Below the pieces are notes generated by a model. That model was not told where the DNA came from and did not search any database. It worked only from the letters and a program-made list of their open reading frames with translations. A stretch of 64,000 nucleotides of DNA from Daphnia carinata (lineage: Eukaryota > Arthropoda > Branchiopoda > Diplostraca > Daphniidae). Below are positions 42,218-52,265 of the stretch, piece by piece (position 1 is the first letter of the stretch; the number at the start of each line of letters is the position of its first letter). Both the position numbers and the translations under genes were made by a program. The stretch lies in NCBI RefSeq assembly GCF_022539665.2, contig NC_081335.1, forward strand, positions 8,060,001 through 8,124,000, read 5' to 3'.

Positions 42218-43325
42218 AGAGCTAATTTGCCTACAAAGCTATTAGAATTTTCATTTATCATGGTAATAGAACAAACTCTTTAACGTGTTTGAAAGAAATG
42301 GATTGTGATATTTTCGAAACCGCTCCGGAATCAGTACGAACGCTGCTAGATTACAGCGATTAGAATATACGGTAGCATTATGACGCCTTTCGACGAGGAC
42401 CAACATACAAAGTATGGAGGAGAAAGAAATTCCCTGGCTTAAAAATTTTTTCTGCAAAATATTACGCACACTGGACTTGGTACAATATCAGGGGATACAG
42501 TCAAACTTGAAAGCTTATTCCGGGAAAATTGCTGTTTTTTTTGTTAAGTCAGCCGTTTTTTAAGACAGCTAATAGTTCACAATGCTAGCGCGTCAGTATG
42601 CTTCTGCGCTAAAATAAAGAGCGCTAGCAGCACTTTCTTTTATTTTATTTTCAAAATGGCTGGTTTTAGGAGAAAACCAATAGCTGAATCGAAATCAGCG
42701 TTCAATTTTCATTGTACTGTGTGATCTTCTTCGTAATCCAAGAGATGTCGGTTTTGGCCGATTTTGACAAAAGTGGGAAGACTATACCCTTCCCACTTTT
42801 TCATTTTTTGCCAAATTTCAAGTTTCGCTTAAAATACATGATTTCGATGCAAAATTGGATGCTAATCACGGAAATCATATTTATTTTTCAATTGGTCTTA
42901 TGGTTTATTAATTAAACGTAAAAAACAAAGAATAAGAAAAGTCGGGCTTATTCCGTCGGGCTTAAAATTTTTTTCTGCAAAAACTCACACACCCTGGAAT
43001 TGGTTGAATATCAGGGGTTATACTCAAAAATGAATGCTGATTCCGCGAAAATTGCTGTTTTTTTTATTATGTCAACCGTTTTTTAATACAGCTAATAGTT
43101 CACAATGCTAGCGCGCCAGTACGCGACAGCGCAAAAAATAAAGAGCGCCTAGTATAACCAACATATTCAATATGGAGGAGAAAGAAATTCCACCTAAAAC
43201 ATTCAGCAAAGCTAAAAACCAACTGCAGTCTTCATGCTGGAGTATATTGCCCTTAAAGTTAAGGCTGAAATAAAATAAGTCCTTTGCTAATAAAACGTTG
43301 AGAGATTAACAAATCCCTAACTTTA

Positions 43326-43398
43326 CGCCCGATAAGGGACTTGAACCCTTGACCTCAGGATTAAAAGTCCCGCGCTCTACCAGCTGAGCTAACCGGGC
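43326..43398 (-). tRNA. tRNA-Lys(TTT), intact copy 5
   Basis: Consensus stems; D-loop variant CAGCTGG, the usual animal tRNA-Lys form. Confidence 0.9.
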
Positions 43399-43650
43399 TG
43401 ATGAATTTACTTTCGTATAATGTTCAATCACTCGCAATGAACATTGTTCCAACAAAAATTTTCTACTATTTGACAGTATTTGGTGAAATCGGCAGGTGCC
43501 TAATTCAGTCAATGAATCTCCTGAAGTTTGATAGTCTTCCACGGCTAAATCATGGGACGTGGAATACTCTCCTAATCCCGCATTGTTGGCCAAATATCAA
43601 GAATGCAGACACAGTTTTCGATCATAATGAACACATAATATATTACTGCA

Positions 43651-43734
43651 GGTCGTGTGGCCTAACGGATAAGGCGTCGGACTTCTATATCATCAGTCAT
43701 CCGAAAATTGCGGGTTCAAGTCCCGCCACGATTA
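43651..43734 (+). tRNA. tRNA-Arg(TCT), copy 6
   Basis: Intact, same as copy 1. Confidence 0.88.
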
Positions 43735-44842
43735 AGAGCTAATTTGCCTACAAAGCTATTAGAATTTTCATTTATCATGGTAATAGAACAAACTCTTTAA
43801 CGTGTTTGAAAGAAATGGATTGTGATATTTTCGAAACCGCTCCGGAATCAGTACGAACGCTGCTAGATTACAGCGATTAGAATATACGGTAGCATTATGA
43901 CGCCTTTCGACGAGGACCAACATACAAAGTATGGAGGAGAAAGAAATTCCCTGGCTTAAAAATTTTTTCTGCAAAATATTACGCACACTGGACTTGGTAC
44001 AATATCAGGGGATACAGTCAAACTTGAAAGCTTATTCCGGGAAAATTGCTGTTTTTTTTGTTAAGTCAGCCGTTTTTTAAGACAGCTAATAGTTCACAAT
44101 GCTAGCGCGTCAGTATGCTTCTGCGCTAAAATAAAGAGCGCTAGCAGCACTTTCTTTTATTTTATTTTCAAAATGGCTGGTTTTAGGAGAAAACCAATAG
44201 CTGAATCGAAATCAGCGTTCAATTTTCATTGTACTGTGTGATCTTCTTCGTAATCCAAGAGATGTCGGTTTTGGTCGATTTTGACAAAAGTGGGAAGACT
44301 ATACCCTTCCCACTTTTTCATTTTTGGCCAAATTTCAAGTTTCGCTTAAAATACATGATTTCGATGCAAAATTGGATGCTAATCACGGAAATCATATTTA
44401 TTTTTCAATTGGTCTTATGGTTTATTAATTAAACGTAAAAAACAAAGAATAAGAAAAGTCGGGCTTATTCCGTCGGGCTTAAAATTTTTTTCTGCAAAAA
44501 CTCACACACCCTGGAATTGGTTGAATATCAGGGGTTATACTCAAAAATGAATGCTGATTCCGCGAAAATTGCTGTTTTTTTTATTATGTCAACCGTTTTT
44601 TAATACAGCTAATAGTTCACAATGCTAGCGCGCCAGTACGCGACAGCGCAAAAAATAAAGAGCGCCTAGTATAACCAACATATTCAATATGGAGGAGAAA
44701 GAAATTCCACCTAAAACATTCAGCAAAGCTAAAAACCAACTGCAGTCTTCATGCTGGAGTATATTGCCCTTAAAGTTAAGGCTGAAATAAAATAAGTCCT
44801 TTGCTAATAAAACGTTGAGAGATTAACAAATCCCTAACTTTT

Positions 44843-44915
44843 CGCCCGATAAGGGACTTGAACCCTTGACCTCAGGATTAAAAGTACCGCGCTCTACCGT
44901 CTGAGCTAACTGGGC
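44843..44915 (-). tRNA. tRNA-Lys(TTT), degenerate copy 6
   Basis: Identical to copy 1 including both stem mismatches and the TTCG and TTGGG flanks, five units away. Confidence 0.7.
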
Positions 44916-45167
44916 TTGGGAATTTACTTTCGTATAATGTTCAATCACTCGCAATGAACATTGTTCCAACAAAAATTTTCTACTATTTGACAGTATTTGG
45001 TGAAATCGGCAGGTGCCTAATTCAGTCAATGAATCTCCTGAAGTTTGATAGTCTTCCACGGCTAAATCATGGGACGTGGAATACTCTCCTAATCCCGCAT
45101 TGTTGGCCAAATATCAAGAATGCAGACACAGTTTTCGATCATAATGAACACATAATATATTACTGCA

Positions 45168-45251
45168 GGTCGTGTGGCCTAACGGATAAGGCGTCGGACT
45201 TCTATATCATCAGTCATCCGAAAATTGCGGGTTCAAGTCCCGCCACGATTA
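45168..45251 (+). tRNA. tRNA-Arg(TCT), copy 7
   Basis: Intact, same as copy 1. Confidence 0.88.
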
Positions 45252-46358
45252 AGAGCTAATTTGCCTACAAAGCTATTAGAATTTTCATTTATCATGGTAA
45301 TAGAACAAACTCTTTAACGTGTTTGAAAGAAATGGATTGTGATATTTTCGAAACCGCTCCGGAATCAGTACGAACGCTGCTAGATTACAGCGATTAGAAT
45401 ATACGGTAGCATTATGACGCCTTTCGACGAGGACCAACATACAAAGTATGGAGGAGAAAGAAATTCCCTGGCTTAAAAATTTTTTCTGCAAAATATTACG
45501 CACACTGGACTTGGTACAATATCAGGGGATACAGTCAAACTTGAAAGCTTATTCCGGGAAAATTGCTGTTTTTTTTGTTAAGTCAGCCGTTTTTTAAGAC
45601 AGCTAATAGTTCACAATGCTAGCGCGTCAGTATGCTTCTGCGCTAAAATAAAGAGCGCTAGCAGCACTTTCTTTTATTTTATTTTCAAAATGGCTGGTTT
45701 TAGGAGAAAACCAATAGCTGAATCGAAATCAGCGTTCAATTTTCATTGTACTGTGTGATCTTCTTCGTAATCCAAGAGATGTCGGTTTTGGTCGATTTTG
45801 ACAAAAGTGGGAAGACTATACCCTTCCCACTTTTTCATTTTTGGCCAAATTTCAAGTTTCGCTTAAAATACATGATTTCGATGCAAAATTGGATGCTAAT
45901 CACGGAAATCATATTTATTTTTCAATTGGTCTTATGGTTTATTAATTAAACGTAAAAAACAAAGAATAAGAAAAGTCGGGCTTATTCCGTCGGGCTTAAA
46001 ATTTTTTTCTGCAAAAACTCACACACCCTGGAATTGGTTGAATATCAGGGGTTATACTCAAAAATGAATGCTGATTCCGCGAAAATTGCTGTTTTTTTAT
46101 TATGTCAACCGTTTTTTAATATAGCTAATAGTTCACAATGCTAGCGCGCCAGTACGCGACAGCGCAAAAAATAAAGAGCGCCTAGTATAACCAACATATT
46201 CAATATGGAGGAGAAAGAAATTCCACCTAAAACATTCAGCAAAGCTAAAAACCAACTGCAGTCTTCATGCTGGAGTATATTGCCCTTAAAGTTAAGGCTG
46301 AAATAAAATAAGTCCTTTGCTAATAAAACGTTGAGAGATTAACAAATCCCTAACTTTT

Positions 46359-46431
46359 CGCCCGATAAGGGACTTGAACCCTTGACCTCAGGATTAAAAG
46401 TCCCGCGCTCTACCAACTGAGCTAACCGGGC
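46359..46431 (-). tRNA. tRNA-Lys(TTT), intact copy 7
   Basis: Same body as copy 2 (D-loop CAGTTGG, all stems paired), with the TTCG flank of copies 1 and 6. Confidence 0.88.
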
Positions 46432-46683
46432 TTATGAATTTACTTTCGTATAATGTTCAATCACTCGCAATGAACATTGTTCCAACAAAAATTTTCTACT
46501 ATTTGACAGTATTTGGTGAAATCGGCAGGTGCCTAATTCAGTCAATGAATCTCCTGAAGTTTGATAGTCTTCCACGGCTAAATCATGGGACGTGGAATAC
46601 TCTCCTAATCCCGCATTGTTGGCCAAATATCAAGAATGCAGACACAGTTTTCGATCATAATGAACACATAATATATTACTGCA

Positions 46684-46767
46684 GGTCGTGTGGCCTAACG
46701 GATAAGGCGTCGCACTTCTATATCATCAGTCATCCGAAAATTGCGGGTTCAAGTCCCGCCACGATTA
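46684..46767 (+). tRNA. tRNA-Arg(TCT), copy 8, anticodon-stem mutant
   Basis: Carries the same G30C change as copy 3, five units away. Confidence 0.72.
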
Positions 46768-47875
46768 AGAGCTAATTTGCCTACAAAGCTATTAGAATTT
46801 TCATTTATCATGGTAATAGAACAAACTCTTTAACGTGTTTGAAAGAAATGGATTGTGATATTTTCGAAACCGCTCCGGAATCAGTACGAACGCTGCTAGA
46901 TTACAGCGATTAGAATATACGGTAGCATTATGACGCCTTTCGACGAGGACCAACATACAAAGTATGGAGGAGAAAGAAATTCCCTGGCTTAAAAATTTTT
47001 TCTGCAAAATATTACGCACACTGGACTTGGTACAATATCAGGGGATACAGTCAAACTTGAAAGCTTATTCCGGGAAAATTGCTGTTTTTTTTGTTAAGTC
47101 AGCCGTTTTTTAAGACAGCTAATAGTTCACAATGCTAGCGCGTCAGTATGCTTCTGCGCTAAAATAAAGAGCGCTAGCAGCACTTTCTTTTATTTTATTT
47201 TCAAAATGGCTGGTTTTAGGAGAAAACCAATAGCTGAATCGAAATCAGCGTTCAATTTTCATTGTACTGTGTGATCTTCTTCGTAATCCAAGAGATGTCG
47301 GTTTTGGCCGATTTTGACAAAAGTGGGAAGACTATACCCTTCCCACTTTTTCATTTTTGGCCAAATTTCAAGTTTCGCTTAAAATACATGATTTCGATGC
47401 AAAATTGGATGCTAATCACGGAAATCATATTTATTTTTCAATTGGTCTTATGGTTTATTAATTAAACGTAAAAAACAAAGAATAAGAAAAGTCGGGCTTA
47501 TTCCGTCGGGCTTAAAATTTTTTTCTGCAAAAACTCACACACCCTGGAATTGGTTGAATATCAGGGGTTATACTCAAAAATGAATGCTGATTCCGCGAAA
47601 ATTGCTGTTTTTTTTATTATGTCAACCGTTTTTTAATACAGCTAATAGTTCACAATGCTAGCGCGCCAGTACGCGACAGCGCAAAAAATAAAGAGCGCCT
47701 AGTATAACCAACATATTCAATATGGAGGAGAAAGAAATTCCACCTAAAACATTCAGCAAAGCTAAAAACCAACTGCAGTCTTCATGCTGGAGTATATTGC
47801 CCTTAAAGTTAAGGCTGAAATAAAATAAGTCCTTTGCTAATAAAACGTTGAGAGATTAACTAATCCCTAACTTTA

Positions 47876-47948
47876 CGCCCGATAAGGGACTTGAACCCTT
47901 GACCTCAGGATTAAAAGTCCCGCGCTCTACCAGCTGAGCTAACCGGGG
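47876..47948 (-). tRNA. tRNA-Lys(TTT), copy 8 with first-base change
   Basis: Body as copy 5 (D-loop CAGCTGG) but the first base is C instead of G, so the 1-72 pair is lost. Processing or charging may suffer. Confidence 0.72.
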
Positions 47949-48200
47949 TGATGAATTTACTTTCGTATAATGTTCAATCACTCGCAATGAACATTGTTCC
48001 AACAAAAATTTTCTACTATTTGACAGTATTTGGTGAAATCGGCAGGTGCCTAATTCAGTCAATGAATCTCCTGAAGTTTGATAGTCTTCCACGGCTAAAT
48101 CATGGGACGTGGAATACTCTCCTAATCCCGCATTGTTGGCCAAATATCAAGAATGCAGACACAGTTTTCGATCATAATGAACACATAATATATTACTGCA

Positions 48201-48284
48201 GGTCGTGTGGCCTAACGGATAAGGCGTCGGACTTCTATATCATCAGTCATCCGAAAATTGCGGGTTCAAGTCCCGCCACGATTA
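48201..48284 (+). tRNA. tRNA-Arg(TCT), copy 9
   Basis: Intact, same as copy 1. Confidence 0.88.
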
Positions 48285-49392
48285 AGAGCTAATTTGCCTA
48301 CAAAGCTATTAGAATTTTCATTTATCATGGTAATAGAACAAACTCTTTAACGTGTTTGAAAGAAATGGATTGTGATATTTTCGAAACCGCTCCGGAATCA
48401 GTACGAACGCTGCTAGATTACAGCGATTAGAATATACGGTAGCATTATGACGCCTTTCGACGAGGACCAACATACAAAGTATGGAGGAGAAAGTAATTCC
48501 CTGGCTTAAAAATTTTTTCTGCAAAATATTACGCACACTGGACTTGGTACAATATCAGGGGATACAGTCAAACTTGAAAGCTTATTCCGGGAAAATTGCT
48601 GTTTTTTTTGTTAAGTCAGCCGTTTTTTAAGACAGCTAATAGTTCACAATGCTAGCGCGTCAGTATGCTTCTGCGCTAAAATAAAGAGCGCTAGCAGCAC
48701 TTTCTTTTATTTTATTTTCAAAATGGCTGGTTTTAGGAGAAAACCAATAGCTGAATCGAAATCAGCGTTCAATTTTCATTGTACTGTGTGATCTTCTTCG
48801 TAATCCAAGAGATGTCGGTTTTGGCCGATTTTGACAAAAGTGGGAAGACTATACCCTTCCCACTTTTTCATTTTTGGCCAAATTTCAAGTTTCGCTTAAA
48901 ATACATGATTTCGATGCAAAATTGGATGCTAATCACGGAAATCATATTTATTTTTCAATTGGTCTTATGGTTTATTAATTAAACGTAAAAAACAAAGAAT
49001 AAGAAAAGTCGGGCTTATTCCGTCGGGCTTAAAATTTTTTTCTGCAAAAACTCACACACCCTGGAATTGGTTGAATATCAGGGGTTATACTCAAAAATGA
49101 ATGCTGATTCCGCGAAAATTGCTGTTTTTTTTATTATGTCAACCGTTTTTTAATACAGCTAATAGTTCACAATGCTAGCGCGCCAGTACGCGACAGCGCA
49201 AAAAATAAAGAGCGCCTAGTATAACCAACATATTCAATATGGAGGAGAAAGAAATTCCACCTAAAACATTCAGCAAAGCTAAAAACCAACTGCAGTCTTC
49301 ATGCTGGAGTATATTGCCCTTAAAGTTAAGGCTGAAATAAAATAAGTCCTTTGCTAATAAAACGTTGAGAGATTAACAAATCCCTAACTTTA

Positions 49393-49465
49393 CGCCCGAT
49401 AAGGGACTTGAACCCTTGACCTCAGGATTAAAAGTACCGCGCTCTACCGTCTGAGCTAACTGGGC
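49393..49465 (-). tRNA. tRNA-Lys(TTT), degenerate copy 9
   Basis: Same double-mismatch form and flanks as copy 4, five units away. Confidence 0.7.
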
Positions 49466-49717
49466 TGATGAATTTACTTTCGTATAATGTTCAATCACTC
49501 GCAATGAACATTGTTCCAACAAAAATTTTCTACTATTTGACAGTATTTGGTGAAATCGGCAGGTGCCTAATTCAGTCAATGAATCTCCTGAAGTTTGATA
49601 GTCTTCCACGGCTAAATCATGGGACGTGGAATACTCTCCTAATCCCGCATTGTTGGCCAAATATCAAGAATGCAGACACAGTTTTCGATCATAATGAACA
49701 CATAATATATTACTGCA

Positions 49718-49801
49718 GGTCGTGTGGCCTAACGGATAAGGCGTCGGACTTCTATATCATCAGTCATCCGAAAATTGCGGGTTCAAGTCCCGCCACGATT
49801 A
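49718..49801 (+). tRNA. tRNA-Arg(TCT), copy 10
   Basis: Intact, same as copy 1. Confidence 0.88.
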
Positions 49802-50909
49802 AGAGCTAATTTGCCTACAAAGCTATTAGAATTTTCATTTATCATGGTAATAGAACAAACTCTTTAACGTGTTTGAAAGAAATGGATTGTGATATTTTCG
49901 AAACCGCTCCGGAATCAGTACGAACGCTGCTAGATTACAGCGATTAGAATATACGGTAGCATTATGACGCCTTTCGACGAGGACCAACATACAAAGTATG
50001 GAGGAGAAAGAAATTCCCTGGCTTAAAAATTTTTTCTGCAAAATATTACGCACACTGGACTTGGTACAATATCAGGGGATACAGTCAAACTTGAAAGCTT
50101 ATTCCGGGAAAATTGCTGTTTTTTTTGTTAAGTCAGCCGTTTTTTAAGACAGCTAATAGTTCACAATGCTAGCGCGTCAGTATGCTTCTGCGCTAAAATA
50201 AAGAGCGCTAGCAGCACTTTCTTTTATTTTATTTTCAAAATGGCTGGTTTTAGGAGAAAACCAATAGCTGAATCGAAATCAGCGTTCAATTTTCATTGTA
50301 CTGTGTGATCTTCTTCGTAATCCAAGAGATGTCGGTTTTGGCCGATTTTGACAAAAGTGGGAAGACTATACCCTTCCCACTTTTTCATTTTTGGCCAAAT
50401 TTCAAGTTTCGCTTAAAATACATGATTTCGATGCAAAATTGGATGCTAATCACGGAAATCATATTTATTTTTCAATTGGTCTTATGGTTTATTAATTAAA
50501 CGTAAAAAACAAAGAATAAGAAAAGTCGGGCTTATTCCGTCGGGCTTAAAATTTTTTTCTGCAAAAACTCACACACCCTGGAATTGGTTGAATATCAGGG
50601 GTTATACTCAAAAATGAATGCTGATTCCGCGAAAATTGCTGTTTTTTTTATTATGTCAACCGTTTTTTAATACAGCTAATAGTTCACAATGCTAGCGCGC
50701 CAGTACGCGACAGCGCAAAAAATAAAGAGCGCCTAGTATAACCAACATATTCAATATGGAGGAGAAAGAAATTCCACCTAAAACATTCAGCAAAGCTAAA
50801 AACCAACTGCAGTCTTCATGCTGGAGTATATTGCCCTTAAAGTTAAGGCTGAAATAAAATAAGTCCTTTGCTAATAAAACGTTGAGAGATTAACAAATCC
50901 CTAACTTTA

Positions 50910-50982
50910 CGCCCGATAAGGGACTTGAACCCTTGACCTCAGGATTAAAAGTCCCGCGCTCTACCAACTGAGCTAACTGGGC
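50910..50982 (-). tRNA. tRNA-Lys(TTT), copy 10, mixed form
   Basis: Has the A5-C68 acceptor mismatch of the degenerate form but the paired anticodon stem (CGGGA) and D-loop CAGTTGG of the intact form, as expected from recombination or gene conversion between the two. Confidence 0.75.
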
Positions 50983-51234
50983 TGATGAATTTACTTTCGT
51001 ATAATGTTCAATCACTCGCAATGAACATTGTTCCAACAAAAATTTTCTACTATTTGACAGTATTTGGTGAAATCGGCAGGTGCCTAATTCAGTCAATGAA
51101 TCTCCTGAAGTTTGATAGTCTTCCACGGCTAAATCATGGGACGTGGAATACTCTCCTAATCCCGCATTGTTGGCCAAATATCAAGAATGCAGACACAGTT
51201 TTCGATCATAATGAACACATAATATATTACTGCA

Positions 51235-51318
51235 GGTCGTGTGGCCTAACGGATAAGGCGTCGGACTTCTATATCATCAGTCATCCGAAAATTGCGGGTT
51301 CAAGTCCCGCCACGATTA
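51235..51318 (+). tRNA. tRNA-Arg(TCT), copy 11
   Basis: Intact body, same as copy 1. It lies in the last, truncated unit: about 45 bp downstream the unit jumps over roughly 180 bp. Confidence 0.87.
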
Positions 51319-51678
51319 AGAGCTAATTTGCCTACAAAGCTATTAGAATTTTCATTTATCATGGTACTGGACTTGGTACAATATCAGGGGATACAGTCAA
51401 ACTTGAAAGCTTATTCCGGGAAAATTGCTGTTTTTTTTTGTTAAGTCAGCCGTTTTTTAAGACAGCTAATAGTTCACAATGCTAGCGCGTCCGTATGCTT
51501 CTGCGCAAAAATAAAGAGCGCTTGACGACCTACAAAGAAATTCCACATAAAACATTCAGCAAACCTAAAAACCAACTGCAATTTTTATGTTGTAGCATGT
51601 TGCCCTTAAAGATAAGGCTGAAATTAAATAAGTCCTTTGCTAATAAAATGATGAGAGATCATCAAAACCCTAACTTTA

Positions 51679-51747
51679 CACCTGATAAGGGAATTGAACC
51701 TTTGGCCTCAGGGTTTAAACTCCGCGCGGTAACAGATGGGCTAACTT
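51679..51747 (-). pseudogene. tRNA-Lys pseudogene at array edge
   Basis: Aligns with the tRNA-Lys of the array but has changes in the acceptor stem, T stem, anticodon region (TTTAAAC in place of CTTTTAA context) and D arm. It cannot fold as a cloverleaf. Confidence 0.75.
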
Positions 51748-51864
51748 TTAAAATTTATTTACATCGCAATGAACAATTTTTCCAACAAAGAATTACTACC
51801 GTTTTACTGTAATGGTGAAATCGGAAGGTTTCTGATTTAGTAAATGAATCTCCACGAGATTTAA

Positions 51865-51948
51865 GGTCGTGTGGCATAATAGATAAGTCGTCGGATTTTT
51901 ATAGAACTAATTATCTGAAAATTGCAGGTTCAATTCCCGTAACGATTA
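51865..51948 (+). pseudogene. tRNA-Arg pseudogene at array edge
   Basis: Same length as the array copies (84 bp) but with about a dozen changes, including the A box (TGGCATAATAG), anticodon loop (TTTTTAT) and T stem (GCAGG against CCCGT). Confidence 0.78.
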
Positions 51949-51960
51949 AGAAGAAAGATA

Positions 51961-52265
51961 GATACTGACATATTACCGTAAAAGTTTTGATGCAATTTCT
52001 ATCATGAAATTCTGACTACGTTGTCCGTATCAAACATTTATTAACAGGACGAATAATTAAGTTTACTGTAGAAAAAGTCTATAAACACAGACATACATCT
52101 CTGTTCAATTTTTATTTGATTACACGGCACTAATTGCGTGTTTGTACAATCAAAAACCAGCAATCGATGAAATAATTGGTTTCACAGACGAAAGCCAACG
52201 TTCTCACATTTTTCATCTCTGGTGTCCGCGAGGCGTGTTGAGTCATATATAAGCGAAAGAGTATA
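51961..52265. other. 3' flank of the SLC5 gene
   Basis: Holds the downstream region of the - strand transporter, with its polyadenylation signal. No other feature is seen. Confidence 0.5.
52111..52116 (-). terminator. AATAAA polyadenylation signal of the SLC5 gene
   Basis: AATAAA on the - strand, about 150 bp after the stop codon. Confidence 0.45.

Larger units (their letters stand above)
36016..51363. repeat. tandem array of 1517-bp units, each with tRNA-Lys(-) and tRNA-Arg(+)
   Basis: The sequence repeats with a period of 1517 bp (one interval is 1516 because a T-run is one base shorter near 46091). There are eleven tRNA-Arg and ten tRNA-Lys copies. Copies differ at only a few positions. 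Each unit holds, in + order, tRNA-Arg, a ~1.1-kb spacer with two related ~200-bp subrepeats, and tRNA-Lys in reverse orientation, followed by ~250 bp before the next tRNA-Arg. The left edge (36016-36060) matches the unit with some divergence; the right edge is a unit cut by an internal deletion (after 51363). Open frames of 67, 72, 95 and 113 codons recur in every unit but overlap the tRNAs and each other. Confidence 0.95.
51364..51960. repeat. decayed terminal unit of the tRNA array
   Basis: After the deletion at 51363 the sequence follows the unit again at clearly lower identity, skips most of the spacer near 51520 and holds remains of both tRNAs. This is what the edge of a homogenised tandem array looks like, where conversion no longer reaches. 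Confidence 0.85.

Noticed and set aside
36183-51326. Recurring open frames of 67, 72, 95 and 113 codons in every array unit
   Set aside because: They overlap the tRNA genes (the 95- and 113-codon frames read through them) and each other, have no conserved domain, and their repetition follows only from the 1517-bp period.
36016-51363. CRISPR-like regular repeat
   Set aside because: The unit is 1.5 kb, contains tRNA genes and near-identical spacers; it is a tandem duplication in a eukaryotic genome.
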